Shown in pieces: positions 1 through 10,640 of a DNA stretch of 64,000 nt. A model generated the notes under the pieces. The model did not search any database and was not told the DNA's origin. It saw only the letters and a program-made list of their open reading frames with translations. The stretch is from Sciurus carolinensis (Eukaryota; Chordata; Mammalia; Rodentia; Sciuridae). The position numbers and the translations under genes were made by a program. How positions within the stretch are numbered: position 1 is the first letter of the stretch; each line of letters starts with the position of its first letter. Location of the stretch: the NCBI RefSeq assembly GCF_902686445.1, contig NC_062217.1, forward strand, positions 169,537,098-169,601,097, written 5' to 3'.

Positions 1-29
1 TAAGCTTTTCCAGCAGGTAGTAAGTGCTC

Positions 30-48
30 AGCTCGTACTGGCTTTTTA
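30..48. repeat. Target-site duplication, left copy
   Basis: agctcgtactggcttttta, matched 18/19 by 257-275 on the other side of the B1-ID SINE. It marks the insertion point exactly. Confidence 0.85.
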
Positions 49-256
49 AATTTTTGGTCCGGGGGATTCAACCAGAGGTGATTAACCTCTGAGCTACATC
101 CACAGTCATTTTTATATATTTTTCCTCTTTAATTTTGAGACACAGTCTCACTAAGTTGCCTAGGGCCTCACCAAATTGCTCAGGCTGGCTTTGAACTCAA
201 TCCTCCTGCCTCAGCCTCCTGAGCTGCTGGAATTACAGGCGTGCACCACCGTGCCC
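49..256 (-). mobile_element. Dimeric B1-ID SINE (B1-dID type) with target-site duplication
   Basis: Read on the minus strand, it starts with a 7SL-derived B1 part (gggcacggtggtgcacgcct, then aggaggctgaggcaggagga) and continues through gtctcaaaatt into a tRNA-like ID part (atgtagctcagaggttaatc...gggttgaatcc type). This dimer is characteristic of squirrels and dormice. It is flanked by 19-base direct repeats at 30-48 and 257-275 differing at one position, so the insertion is fairly recent. Confidence 0.9.
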
Positions 257-275
257 AGCTCGTACTAGCTTTTTA
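257..275. repeat. Target-site duplication, right copy
   Basis: agctcgtactagcttttta, the partner of the repeat at 30-48, with one substitution (A for G at 267). Confidence 0.85.
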
Positions 276-1934
276 TTGGAGTTCTCATTGGTATGATAAT
301 TTGGGTAATGTGGGTGCAAGATGACTCTGGGGAAAGGGGACTTCACTCCTTGCCCTCATGGTCTCTGCAGCCTGGCCATGTCTCTGTGACTGTGTGCCAC
401 CCGACCTGTGTCTATAGAGAGGCTCTGGGTGGGTGTGCCCTCTGTGTCAGCCTCTCCCTCCCCAGCAGGGGCCGACAGCATAGGCGCATGGCCCTGCCCC
501 GTGCCTCCAGGGCCCACCAGGTGGCAGTGGAGCCTCGTAGTCCAGGTCCAGGGGAGCCACATGAGCCCAGGGCCTTTCCACTGCAACCTAGAGCGCATGT
601 TTCCTTGGCCCCCAGCCTCGCTCTCCTGGGACTCCCCGAGGCAGCTGCTGCACGCGGCATAGGCCCCGAGAGTGTCTCTGTCCCCCAGGCACTGTCCAGC
701 GCTGTGCCCGTCCACGTGACTCAGCCTGGTCTCAGCAGCCACCGTCTTGCTCGACTTTGCCTTCATTACAGGGGCCTTTTCCCCAGGACCCCGCTGCTCA
801 GGCTGGCCTCCGCACCACCAGCTCTGGCCGCCTGTGGAGCTGCTTGGGTTCTCCAGGGGTGACCAGGGCCCCGAGGGTCCTGGGAGAACATGTATCCTCT
901 CCAGAAGGCCCTACCTTGGACTCCAGGGTGGGGCCTCCAAGAACAGAGGCCGGAGTCCTGGAGTCCGAGCTTGGCGCGCCTGGGCCACTTGTCACCCACC
1001 ACTGCTTCACGGGCTCATGAGTGTGTTTTAGTTAAAAGGAAAAAATCTCCCAAAGATTTAGGGCCAAAGGAAGTCTCTGTGCCCTGATCCTGGGGCTCTT
1101 GTTACCCTGCACAACCCTCTCCTGCCGCCATTGCTGCCGCCCGCCCCTCCCCACCTGACCTCCCTGGCCTTTGTGGGGGTTTCTGTGCCTGGCGTCCAGC
1201 TGCCTCTCCCACTCAGGGCCAAGGCGGGCCTGTGTGTCTGGGTCTCATGCCGGTGGATCTCCCCAGCCCTCCTGCCCCATCGCTCCTGCTATATAGCTGT
1301 GAAGCAGCAACAGGTCAGTGGCCCTCATCCGTCACTGCACGTGTCCTGGGAGCAGGGGCCACCTCAACCATGTCACTGCTCCCCAGCGCCCATCTCAGGG
1401 TGCAGGGCACCGCAGGTCCTACAGCAGGACCTGCCAAAGGAATGGATGTCCAGACAAGCCGCGTCCCCCAGCTGAAAGGAGAAGGGATGTCCCTGTGCCT
1501 CCCCTGGGGTCAAGGCTGCTGCTGCCTGTGTGGCCTCCCCTGGGGCAGGAGCGCCTGATCAGCCGGGGATGTCACCGCCTGTCCACCAGACTCTGGACGC
1601 CTGTCACCCTGCTGGGATGTGCCTTGTTGCAGATTTGTCACTCCCAGGGGGACACAGCAGGTGCCTGTGGCCGTTGCTGCCATGATGCCCCAGGAAGGAG
1701 GGGACTGAGGAGCCCAAGAGAGCTGAGGCCTCAGAGCCTCAGAACGAGGCGGCGTCCCTGGCTCAGCACCTTCCTCGAGGTGGAACCGAGGCTGCGGGGC
1801 CTCTGCGGCTGGGAGGTGGTGAGCCTGGGCTCTGTCCTGGGGTCCTTGACCACTGTGGGCCCGCGGAGCCAGCGTAGCAGCCTGCACAGCGCCATTTTCT
1901 ACCCTCAAGGTTCCACCTTCTAGGTTTTACATGT
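263..1934. other. Unique GC-rich intronic stretch
   Basis: Apart from the right target-site duplication, no gene or repeat was recognised. It contains a strong CTCF-like motif at 514-527. Overlapping open frames on both strands (longest 1318-1923 plus, 201 codons) have no recognisable domain and fit chance frames in CpG- and GC-rich DNA. Confidence 0.6.
514..527 (+). promoter_or_regulatory. CTCF-like site CCACCAGGTGGCAG
   Basis: The 14-mer CCACCAGGTGGCAG closely matches the CTCF core (CCACNAGGKGGCR type). It lies in non-repeat sequence, so it is not an obvious SINE-borne site. Motif match only; occupancy is unknown. Confidence 0.45.
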
Positions 1935-2115
1935 CGATAGTGCCTGCATTTTTTCTTTTTAGATTTAATGTAATTTTTTCTGATCTTATAAGAAATGCAC
2001 GCCTTTTTTGAAAATACAGAGATGCACAAAGATAATCCACAAACCCACACCCCAGAGGGAACTATACAGTTAGCATTTTGTTTTGCGTGTTTAAAAAACA
2101 ACAAAAAAGGCATAG
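1935..2115 (+). repeat. Old interspersed repeat, family not assigned
   Basis: The stretch tgaaaatacagagatgcacaaagataat...acccagag-like...gttagcattttg resembles a common ancient mammalian repeat whose consensus, as I recall, has gaaaatacagaaaagtataaag and later ataaccactgttaacattttgg. Related relics occur at 4690-4940, 12760-12960 and 48793-48930. Confidence 0.45.
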
Positions 2116-2134
2116 TAAATTGCAATTATTATTA

Positions 2135-2322
2135 TCATTGTTTTTTTTCTCTTACAGTGCTAGGGTTTGAATTCAGGGGCATTTTGTCACTGAGCACATC
2201 TCCACCCCATCCCCGCCCCTTTTTATTTTTTATTTTGAGACAGGTTCTCACCCAGGCCGGCCCCAAACTTGAGACCCTCCTGCCTCAGCCTCCGAGTAGC
2301 CAGAATCATCTGTGCTCTCAGC
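2135..2322 (-). mobile_element. Degenerate B1-ID SINE
   Basis: The plus strand shows the reversed ID part (gtgctagggtttgaattcaggggca...ctgagcacatctccacccc) joined to the reversed B1 part (tattttgagacaggttctca...gaccctcctgcctcagcctccgagtagc). It is more diverged than the copy at 49-256 and has no clear target-site duplication. Confidence 0.75.
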
Positions 2323-4689
2323 AAATTGCAAATATTTATAAAGTATAGCTCTGGAGTAAAAATCATATGGAAAGGGTCACTTGCATCTGGCCAATTCCTG
2401 TCCCAGGCATGTGATTGTGGCTTCCCAGAGCCACCGTGCTCTGGTCTTCTAGCCAGAATCAGTAGCAGCAGTGGGGGGTCCCCTTGGGGTGCCCCAGGGC
2501 CGATCCTGCCAGGAAGTTGCGGGCCCAGCAGGGCAGGAAGGGTGGGGGCACCTCCCCAGGGCTCCCTGAGAGCAGAAGGTCAGAGCCGGGGGTGTGCTCT
2601 GCCCTGTGTTGCCAATGGACGGACCACCTGCCCTGGTTCAGAGTGGGGCAGGGTCCCGCCACCTGTGTCTTGTAGGGACGGGGTGGAAAGCCCTTCCCTC
2701 TGGAAGCAGGGCTGGGGTACTGTGTTCCCCAACATGAACATGCCTCCAGGAGAACTCTGCATGTGTCACTGCCCCTGCCAGCCCTGATCAGGTCCTCCAA
2801 GCCCCCATGGGGTGGCCTGCATCCAGCACCTTGGTGGCAGCATCCGCCAGGCTGATGGGCGGAGAGTGGCTGCCACGCCCCTGGCTGCTGCGGACCATCT
2901 GCTGCGGTCAGGAGTCTAATTTTTAAGCCCTTGTTATTAACACATAACATATATGTGTAGGAAAGTGGTCAGCACCTCAGTGAGCTTTATTAAGTGAACC
3001 CACCTGTGTGGGCAGAGCATCTCCCAGTCTCTGAGATGCCCACGGCCTGGCACCAACAGTAAAGACTAGTTTGCCTGTTCTGCAGCTTCTATGAATGGAA
3101 GCTTACCATGCATCTCTTCTTTCTCATGGTCAAGTTCTTAAAGGGGCTTCTGCTAGACCAGTCATAAAGCCACCTGGTGGCGTAAGTGGTGGGCCTCAGT
3201 CTGAGGGACTTTTAAGTCCCAGCTCTGCAGAAACTCTCAGCCGAAGGAGGAGAGTTGGTGCATAAATAGGCAAGTGCTCCTTCTGAACTGGATGGCAGGA
3301 AAACACTCAGAGGACACAGAGCCAGCTCAGAGGGTGGGGTCTCCCTCAGCAGAGTTCCGAGGGATAAAGTGGAGTTCACCAGAGGACAGGCACCAGAAGG
3401 GCACCTGAGGAAGAAGGAGGAGCAGGGCCTTTGTTTCCCATCGGGGCCCTGTCCCTGTCCCTGTCCCTTTGAAACCAGGGCCCCAGGAAGCCACACATCA
3501 GGTTGGGGGACAGAGCGGTGTCCATCGACCACCCCACGCCTTTGGGGGCAGCCCCTTCATCAGCACCACGTGTCCTGCTGCGGGGCCGAGTGTCCTTCTG
3601 TCTCCTGACTCCAGCCCAGTGGCAGCATCCGAGTCGGGGCTCAGGCCTTCCTGTGCTGGCACAGAGGGACGGGTGAGGGCAGAGCTGGGGCACAGGGGCT
3701 CCCGGGACCGCGTGCAGGAACGCGTGGGGTGAGGCGGTTCTCTGGAGGGGAGCCACGGGGGGGGGGTGCTGCTATCGGTGGCTCGTGGACCTGGAGTCAG
3801 GCCAGTGGCACCAGCAGGGCCTCTTTGCTTGTGCTTTTGCTCTGGTTGGACCCTGACCATGGCAGAGGCCAGGCAGCATCCAGGACGTGCCCCGGGGTCA
3901 GTCTGGGTTCGGTGTGGGTAGCCGCGGGGACTGGCCGTGCTGGAGAGCAGGGTGCCTCCAGCCCTCCACTGCAGCCTGAGTGGCCACTGCGGAACAGCCC
4001 CACGTCCCTCAGGAGGCTGGCGAGTCCAATGCCAGCTGGGAGGGGCCGTGGGAGCAAAAGGGACCAACGCTGTGTCCTCAGGCACAATCTAGCCAAAGAA
4101 GGGGAGAGGCCTCTGATGAGGCCCAGGAGGGCCCCAAGGCCTTGTCACCTCTTGAAGGCCCCTCAGCGGGGCAGCCACACCTGACTTTCAGAGGGATAAT
4201 TTCAAACCACATCCCCACCTTCAGGCAGGACCCTTTCTGGAGCCCTGTGGTCACCCCTCCTGGGTCACAGAGCTTGCCCTCTGGTTCACACCACCCAGCC
4301 CTCCCTGCGCCCCTGGCACCTCCTGCCTTGCCCCCAGGCCACCTTCCCTGAGAGCCAGACAGATCTGTGCAAGTCCATCCAGCTCCCCCTGCGGGGGTTG
4401 CTGCCTGCGAGGTGGAGCTGACCCCTGGTGGGCAGGTCAGGTCTTTCCGTACTGGCCGCTCTGGCCCGCCTTCAGCATCACCTTCCCCAGATGTCCCCCA
4501 CCTGTCGCTCTGTCCTGCTGCTTGGCCATGTGCATATTGAGGTCTGTCCATACTGGTTTGTATTCGGCGCTCTCAAGGTTGCCCAGGAACGTGCTTCCGT
4601 GATGCCGGACCCTTCAACCTCTTTCAAACCGGCTCTCCCTCCCCTCTTACCCTGCTCCCATCCAGAATAATCTGTTCACCTTCTGTGCC
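2323..4689. other. Unique intronic stretch
   Basis: GC-rich DNA without a recognised gene or repeat. It holds a CTCF-like palindrome (CCACCTGGTGGCG, 3170-3182) and a short ccctgt tandem run at about 3445-3470. The open frame 3498-4085 on the minus strand (195 codons) is proline/arginine-rich and unrecognised; I regard it as chance. Confidence 0.55.
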
Positions 4690-4985
4690 TCCCTCTTTGT
4701 ACACACGAGCATTGTCTTATCTACGTTTTTTAAAAACTGAATCACCCCTTTCTCTCAGCACCTTGCTCGTCTCACTGGGGACTCTGCCTGGACACCCCAC
4801 CCGGTTAGAGGCACAGTCACTACCTCGTGCTTTGTAATGGAGGCAGCTTCATGTCCCTATTGATTCCTCCAAGTCCCTCTTAACGGACGTTTGAGCTGTT
4901 TCCTTTTTTCTTTTCTTCTCTTGTTTTGCCTTCCAGTTGCAAATGAAAAAAAAAAAATATATGCCTTCTTAGACTTATTGACATG
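4690..4985 (+). repeat. Old LINE-like relic with A-tract
   Basis: AT-richer than its surroundings. It includes cacgtgcttt-type, gctttgtaatgg and ggacgtttgagctgtttcc segments like the 3' part of an ancient repeat (consensus recalled as ttgtaatctgc...tggacatttaggttgtttcc). An A-tract follows at about 4946-4957. The family is not certain. Confidence 0.4.
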
Positions 4986-6144
4986 TTTCAAAACTTTCTA
5001 ATTTCTCACTTAACTGTCTGGACTTGGAATTCTGTTAATGATCCTTGTCTGCTAGGGTACATGTTTGTGGAGGAAAGACAAGTTCTAGAACCGTGGGCAG
5101 CTCAGCCTCCCTGTCTGCAGGTGGTGGTGTGAGCACACAGAGGCGAGCTTCCGTCTCTGTGCTGTGCCTGATGGAGTCGCCTGGAGAGCATCCTGTCTGC
5201 CTGCAGGAGGGCCTGGCTGGGTTTAGAAATGCCTGCAGGGTGGGGGTGGCAGTGCCTGGAGGGCCCAGGGCTGACTCGCCCTCCGCAGTGAGGACAGTCC
5301 AGGAGCCCCCACGCTCCTCGGCCGCCTGCTCATTCCCACTCCGCCAGCAAAGGTGGCTTTCTCTCCTGGTCTGGGGTGGATGCTGTTAATCCACGTTGCA
5401 GGGAGGGATGGCACCGAGGGCAGGGGAGCCTGGGGTGCCTGGCCCTGCGATGCTCGCCCTGTCCCCTCTTCTGACAAACAGGGATGGAAAGGCTCCAGGG
5501 GCCAGTCCTGGGGGGAAGGGCGAAGACAGACGGGCCTGTGGCAGGTAGAGAGGGGTTCGCTGGTCCCCGGGGGCCTTGGGCCTCCTCACAGAGTCCCTTC
5601 TGGACACAGCTGTCTGGAAGGTGGCTCATGGTACGGAGCTGGCGGCCCCGTCACGCAGACCTTGACACCCTGCATGTGGCCAGGCAGTGAGGCCAGGCTG
5701 GGGTCCTGTGTTTCTCACATGCCCTCAAATACCTGCCTGCCCTGCTGTGGGTCTCCTCCCCGGAGGCCAGGCCAGCCCACAGGGACTCAGTCCACAGCAC
5801 CTCACCCACCTGACACAGGCGTCTCTTCATCCCAGGGCCCTGCTCAGGACTGCTTCCTGCCACCTGACCCTTACCTCCCTGCCAGGCCACCTCCAACCTG
5901 AGGGCCCGTGGTTACCAGGAGAAAGGGCAGGAGCCGTACCCCGGCCAGGCAGGAGAGGACAGCCCCGCAGGGCCCTGGGGAAAGGGCATCGGACGCTGTG
6001 AAGGCGAGGGTGGCAGCAGGAGGGTGTAGTGGTGGCCAGTGGCAGAGTGCGACCCCCCAGGGGTAGTGGAGAGGCTCGTGGCATGAGGAGTCCAGCTCAA
6101 ACAGTGACCGCTGGGCTTGGACTGCCAGAGACCAGGACACTCCC

Positions 6145-6285
6145 TGTGCCAATTTATATGCTATAGGTTTGGGATTTAATTGGAGCATGATAGTAATCCA
6201 TATGCCCGTTAAGCTAATTACACTTAGAAACCTAATATAATCCATAGATTGGCGGGTTTGGAGGCAATTAAGGCGAGCGTGGTTA
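6145..6285. promoter_or_regulatory. Candidate conserved non-coding element, homeodomain-motif rich
   Basis: An AT-rich island in GC-rich flanks. It has TTTAATTGG (6176-6184), two TAATCCATA strings (6195 and 6239 areas), AGCTAATTAC (6211-6220) and CAATTAAGG (6265 area). No transposon similarity was seen. The density of homeodomain and Otx/Pitx-like cores suggests an enhancer, but this is inferred from composition alone. Confidence 0.35.
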
Positions 6286-6857
6286 GCATTCCGCCACCCC
6301 TTGCGATCGCTGGAACATCCTCTCTGCGGGACCTGAGCTGATGAGGGCTGCTCAGCGCACCTCTGTTCTGCTTGTTGGACCTTCTGGGTCAGCGCCTGCT
6401 GTCCTCCTGCCAGCCTTGGAAGGAGGGCTCCCTGCCAGGAGTGGTACCAAGGAGGCAGATCCCTGGGGCTCCCCTGACCCCGGACTCAGCTTATTTTCTG
6501 GCCCAGTAGATTCTACCTGAGAAAGTGGCGTATTGGAGAAAAGAGAAGGAGAAACGCACGTGCTGAACTAGGTCCGAGCCCAAGTAGGGCCTGGCTCTCG
6601 GGGAATCTGGCACAGAGGCCCCTGGGGGACACAGAAGCCCTGAAGGCCACCACCAGCCTTGGGAAGGGTTACTGCAGGCTGAGCTGCTTGATGAGGACTT
6701 TGCCTGCTGCAGGGTGGGGACCGCCTGTGTCCCTGCAGGACTGTCCTCTGGGGACCAGGAGCTCCTTTGGACGGCAGCATGTGGGACTCTGTGTGAGGGA
6801 TTCCAACCGGGGGGAGGAGACCAAGCTGGACAGGGAGGGCAGGGGGAGTGGTCATCG

Positions 6858-7060
6858 GATCCAGATCCTGCCTCTGCCACTTGGCTGTCACGACCTTAGC
6901 CAGGAAGTTGTTTTGTTGGTTTTTTTTTTTTTTTTTTTTTCAACCTTTTTAAGACTCAGTTATGTAATGGGGGTATGACAATTAAATAATGTGCATAAAG
7001 GGCTTAACATAGTGCCCGGTACACAGTAAGCACTCGAGTAATGCGCCTGTTACTATTGGG
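6858..7060 (+). mobile_element. MIR SINE, interrupted by a T-tract
   Basis: The left part (tcctgcctctgccacttggctg...gaccttagcc) and right part (cagttatgtaatgggggtatgac...aagggcttaacatagtgcccggtacacagtaagcactcgagtaatg) match the MIR consensus order. A run of T at 6920-6941 interrupts it where MIR normally reads through the cctcagtttcctcatctgtaa area. Confidence 0.8.
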
Positions 7061-7529
7061 GCTCTTTCATCGACAGGAGCCCTGGAGGAGCTGGAAGGGG
7101 TGGAGGTGGCAGTGCGTGGCATGTCTCTCTGGTGCCTCCCGCTGACTCCACCAGGATGGCTCCTGGGTTGGAACCACCTGGTGGCCCTGGTGCTGTATTC
7201 TCTCCTCCTCATTTCCACACACTCTCCACATCTCTGGGCTTCAGGATGTTTCCAGTGACTTTGCAGTTCTGACCTAAATTTCCAGACAGGATCAGGATCT
7301 CTAATGGAGGAATGAGGCAGATACGTGTCGGGGGTTTCTCTGTGGAACCAAGAATAACTCCCGCATCAGGGGAGAAAATGACAAATCCTAAGAATGCCAG
7401 CCATTTATTGAGCACTTGCTTTGCGCCAGACTCTGGACGAAGCCCATACAGACATGATTCACTGACTCCTGAAAACAGCTTAGTGTGGCCGGCCTTACCT
7501 AATGTGTGTGTGCGCTTGTGTGTCTGTGT

Positions 7530-7670
7530 GTTTTACTGGGGTTGAGCCCAGGGGTGCTGTACCACCGAGCTCCCTAATCTTTTTTATTTTTTGAGATAGG
7601 GTCCTTATAACTGCTGAGGCTGTTCTTGAACTTGAGGTCCTCCTGCCTCAGCCTCCCAAGTAGCTGCATC
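7530..7670 (-). mobile_element. B1-ID SINE, diverged
   Basis: Reversed ID part (ttactggggttgagcccaggggtgctgtaccaccgagctcc) followed by reversed B1 part (ttttgagatagggtcc...cctcctgcctcagcctcccaagtagctg). It abuts a reversed MIR at 7675-7790. Confidence 0.75.
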
Positions 7671-7674
7671 CTGT

Positions 7675-7790
7675 GGGTGAGGAGACCGAGGCTCAGAGAA
7701 GCTGAATCATGGGTTTGAGTGTGTCCAGGAAGTGGGTGGTCGGGCCAGGATTTGAACCCAGAACATTTCGGCCTCACTGTACCCTCTTTC
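7675..7790 (-). mobile_element. MIR SINE fragment
   Basis: The plus strand reads gaggagaccgaggctcagagaagctgaat...gggccaggatttgaacccagaacatt, the reverse complement of the central MIR (gggttcgaatccca...ctctgtgcctcagtttcc). Confidence 0.7.
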
Positions 7791-8839
7791 CCCCGTCTCA
7801 CTCTTCCTAGGGGGGGCAGTGGGACTGGGTGAGGGCTGGGTGTGCTCAGCTTCAGCCTGTAGTGGGGAACAGGCAGGGTGGCGCTGCAGAGGGTGGACAA
7901 GGTGGGGAGCCCTGGCTGGACCAGAGCAGGGCCAGCAGGTGCTGCACGCTGCCCTCTGCAGGGGGAGGCGAGGACTGCATTCAGAAACCCCGTCCAGGGA
8001 CCTTGGGGTGGTCTGGGGGCCTGTCAGGCAGAGCCCCTCGGTGGAGGACCCAGCGAGGAGCCACCAGGGAGGCCTCGCCATCCTGGGCGCACCCCTGGCT
8101 CCGAGCCTGCTGGTCCTGGGTGCCAGTGCTCTGTGCTTCTCGGCCTCCAGCTCATCTCCCCTGTGCCTCCCACCTGGGAGGGGCAGGTCCCCCTGGGAGG
8201 CCAGTGTGGCCTGGGTGCCCTCTCCCTGCACAGGCAGCTGCAGGGCTGGCCTCGCTGGTGCCCCTGCTCTCTGGGACGGCCTGCCTGGTGTCCAGGGCCT
8301 GGATACGCTCGTGTCACGTATTTCATCCTCTTCTGTTGCTTTAAGGCAGGGAAGTCACTGTCGTGTCCATCAACCTCCTCATTTAAAAAAATTCAATGTA
8401 ATAGTTTAGTTAAAAAGCCACCGACACTACTGAGCTCCACCCTCAGCTGCAGACAGGTTTCCTTGTGTCGCCTGGCTGGACTCGCACACAAACCCCTGTG
8501 GGTGCGTCCTTATTCCCCCTTACAGACAAGCGTGTCCCTGGCTGGGGTTACACGCCCCGTGGCGAGCGGAACCACGCAGAGCCTGGTCTGCTGACCCCAG
8601 TGCTCTGCATTTATTTAGTGCCTGCCACACCAGCCCGTTTGGTCCCTGCAACCTCCCAAGGGCCACGGCTACAGGTGGCAGGGGAAGTGCCCAAATTCAG
8701 ACAGTTTAGCTCCCAAACTTTTACTTGCGTTCACCATGGAAAATTCAGGAAAATGTAGAAAGTGAAGTGCTGAGCTGCCACCATCAGGGGCTTCCGATGC
8801 CATCTGGTGGCCCCCTGCCACTGTGTGCCCGGGTGGCGG

Positions 8840-9095
8840 GCTCTTCATTCTGTTTAGTAGTGAGCTCAGGTTCAGTAGTGACCACATTTGCGTCTGCACC
8901 ACGGCCAATCCCGTTTCTTTGTATCCTCACCGATGAAAAACAACCAGAAGTGGTATTATCATTTTTAAAGCACGCCTTCATTGATAAGGGAAAATGGAAC
9001 CTTCTTTGATTGTTAATGAGACTAAAGGTTTTCCCACCTTCCTTGGTGGCTGATATTTTTTCTTCTGTAAATTGCATATTCATATCAATCTTTAT
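8840..9095 (-). mobile_element. Old L1 fragment
   Basis: The plus strand carries diverged reverse-complement L1 ORF2 sequence: tttgtatcctcaccgatgaaa, then tttgattgttaatgagac, then ttcttctgtaaattgcatattcatatc. Too decayed to encode anything. Confidence 0.55.
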
Positions 9096-9099
9096 TTGT

Positions 9100-9340
9100 G
9101 TTTTAAACGAAGGCTCTTCTTTTAATGAGAAAGCTGCATTTCATCAAAGGTGGAACACGCAGAGCCTGTGGCTCATCTGCTGTCTGGAGAAGGCACCTCT
9201 TTTTTTTCTCTAACCCAATCAGATGCCACAGCTGAAGATGTTGGCAGATTAATTTCAGGCATGCGAGACTGGCGGTCGGTGCATATCAGGATTGTAGCCG
9301 AGGAGATTACTTTTAATCCTGATTACTCAGAATGGTGAGG
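9100..9340. promoter_or_regulatory. Candidate conserved non-coding element
   Basis: A moderately AT-rich unique block with GATTAATTTCAGG (9248-9260), ATCAGGATTGTAGCC (9285-9299) and TTTTAATCCTGATTACTCAG (9311-9330). TAAT and GATTA cores recur on both strands. It is not a recognised transposon, although the L1 relic ends next to it. Regulatory role is inferred from motif density only. Confidence 0.3.
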
Positions 9341-9811
9341 CCACCTGGAGTGGACACTGACCAAGGTTCGAGTCCCTACTCAGCCAGTTTCTGGTGGGGA
9401 GACTGGGATGCCCCAGCCTCAGGAACCCTTGTCTTTCTGGGCTGTACAGTGAGCTTCTGCGGTGAGTTTAAGTGCTGTTGGGCATTTGTGATGGGGGTTC
9501 TGAGCCTGGCACACGGTAGGCATGCCACAGAGCGTGGCCAGTGAGATCCCCAGCCTCCCGTCTCAGCCCAGAGCTCGGGACACTGGAACAAACCAGAAGG
9601 AAATCTTAGTTGCTGCTGATTAAAACCTGCAGGAAGCAGTGCGAGCGGTGGTTTTTCAAATGGCCCTGGTGCTGGGTGCTTCCCAGCTCTTGATGCCAGG
9701 AAGGGTCAGGAGAATAAAAGGAAGCTGAGCAAGAAATGCTTGGATAACTGACTTTCAGCCTGCGGCGTTCACCTCATACGCTAACTGAACAGGGGTGGCC
9801 AGGAAGCAGGC

Positions 9812-9850
9812 GGGTGGGGCGGGTCTGCGGCTGGGGGAGGGAGGCTGGGG
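9812..9850 (+). other. G-quadruplex-prone tract
   Basis: G-runs of 3, 4, 3, 5 and 3 bases separated by short loops (gggtggggcgggtctgcggc, then tgggggaggg). The pattern fits an intramolecular G4 on the plus strand, the LHPP transcript sense. Confidence 0.5.
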
Positions 9851-9904
9851 TCCTGCAGCCGTGGTGGGCAGAAGGGCTGTGCTTGTCTACTGCTGGCATT
9901 CTCA

Positions 9905-10075
9905 CTGTGGTTGCTAATATTTACTGAGCCTAAGGTAGGTTCTGTTGTATCCCCACTTCACAGATGAGGAAACTGAGGCACGGGGAGGAAGATGACTTGC
10001 CTGAGAAAGCAGAGCTTGGGAGCGACAGACCTGGACTGGCCATTCCCATTCCCACCATGGCCTGGGTCCTCAAGT
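9905..10075 (-). mobile_element. MIR SINE
   Basis: The plus strand reads atatttactgagcctaagg...ccccacttcacagatgaggaaactgaggcacggggaggaagatgacttgcctgag, the reverse complement of the MIR right half. Confidence 0.8.
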
Positions 10076-10299
10076 TCTGAACCCATGAGGGGCTTTCCCC
10101 ACCTACTTCGGGTTCTCAGTATGTGTGCAGTGGGGGATCAGGAGCCACGTGGTCTCCTGAGTCTTGTGTCTGGGACTCCATTGTGGGAACAAGCTGGAGT
10201 GGCCCTGAGGCTGGGCCAGGTGCTCTGCAGACTCTGATTTGTATGGTGGGGCTGTGGCCTCCGTCCAGGGAGCCTTTGGTTCCGTTTTAAGGTGAGGCC

Positions 10300-10640
10300 A
10301 CCTCTGCAGGACTGTCCGGATTCGTTGTGCTATTCTCAAAGGGCAAAGTCTGAGCTCCTCTGCCTGGCATATGAGAACCTTCTAGAACTGCCCACCCCAT
10401 TCTGGTCTCATTGCCCATTCTCCTCCCTCACATCCCGACTTCCAGGCAGCAGATCACATGCCGGAAGAGCTGTTCCAGGCCTGGCATACTCTCTTCCTCT
10501 CCCCATATTTCCACTCTGACTCTTCCCTGGAGGGCAGCCTCCTCCAGGAAACCTTCCCTAGGCCCTTGGGGACGTGTAGGCGTCCCCAGCTCTGTCCTCC
10601 TGTGACGTCTCATTTGTGCCTTGGTCACGGGACTCATGAC
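10300..10640 (+). mobile_element. L2 LINE 3' fragment
   Basis: Recognised from tctggcatactctcttcctctcc-like text and cagcctcctccaggaaaccttccctaggccc, typical of the L2 3' end. Strongly decayed, non-coding. Confidence 0.6.
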
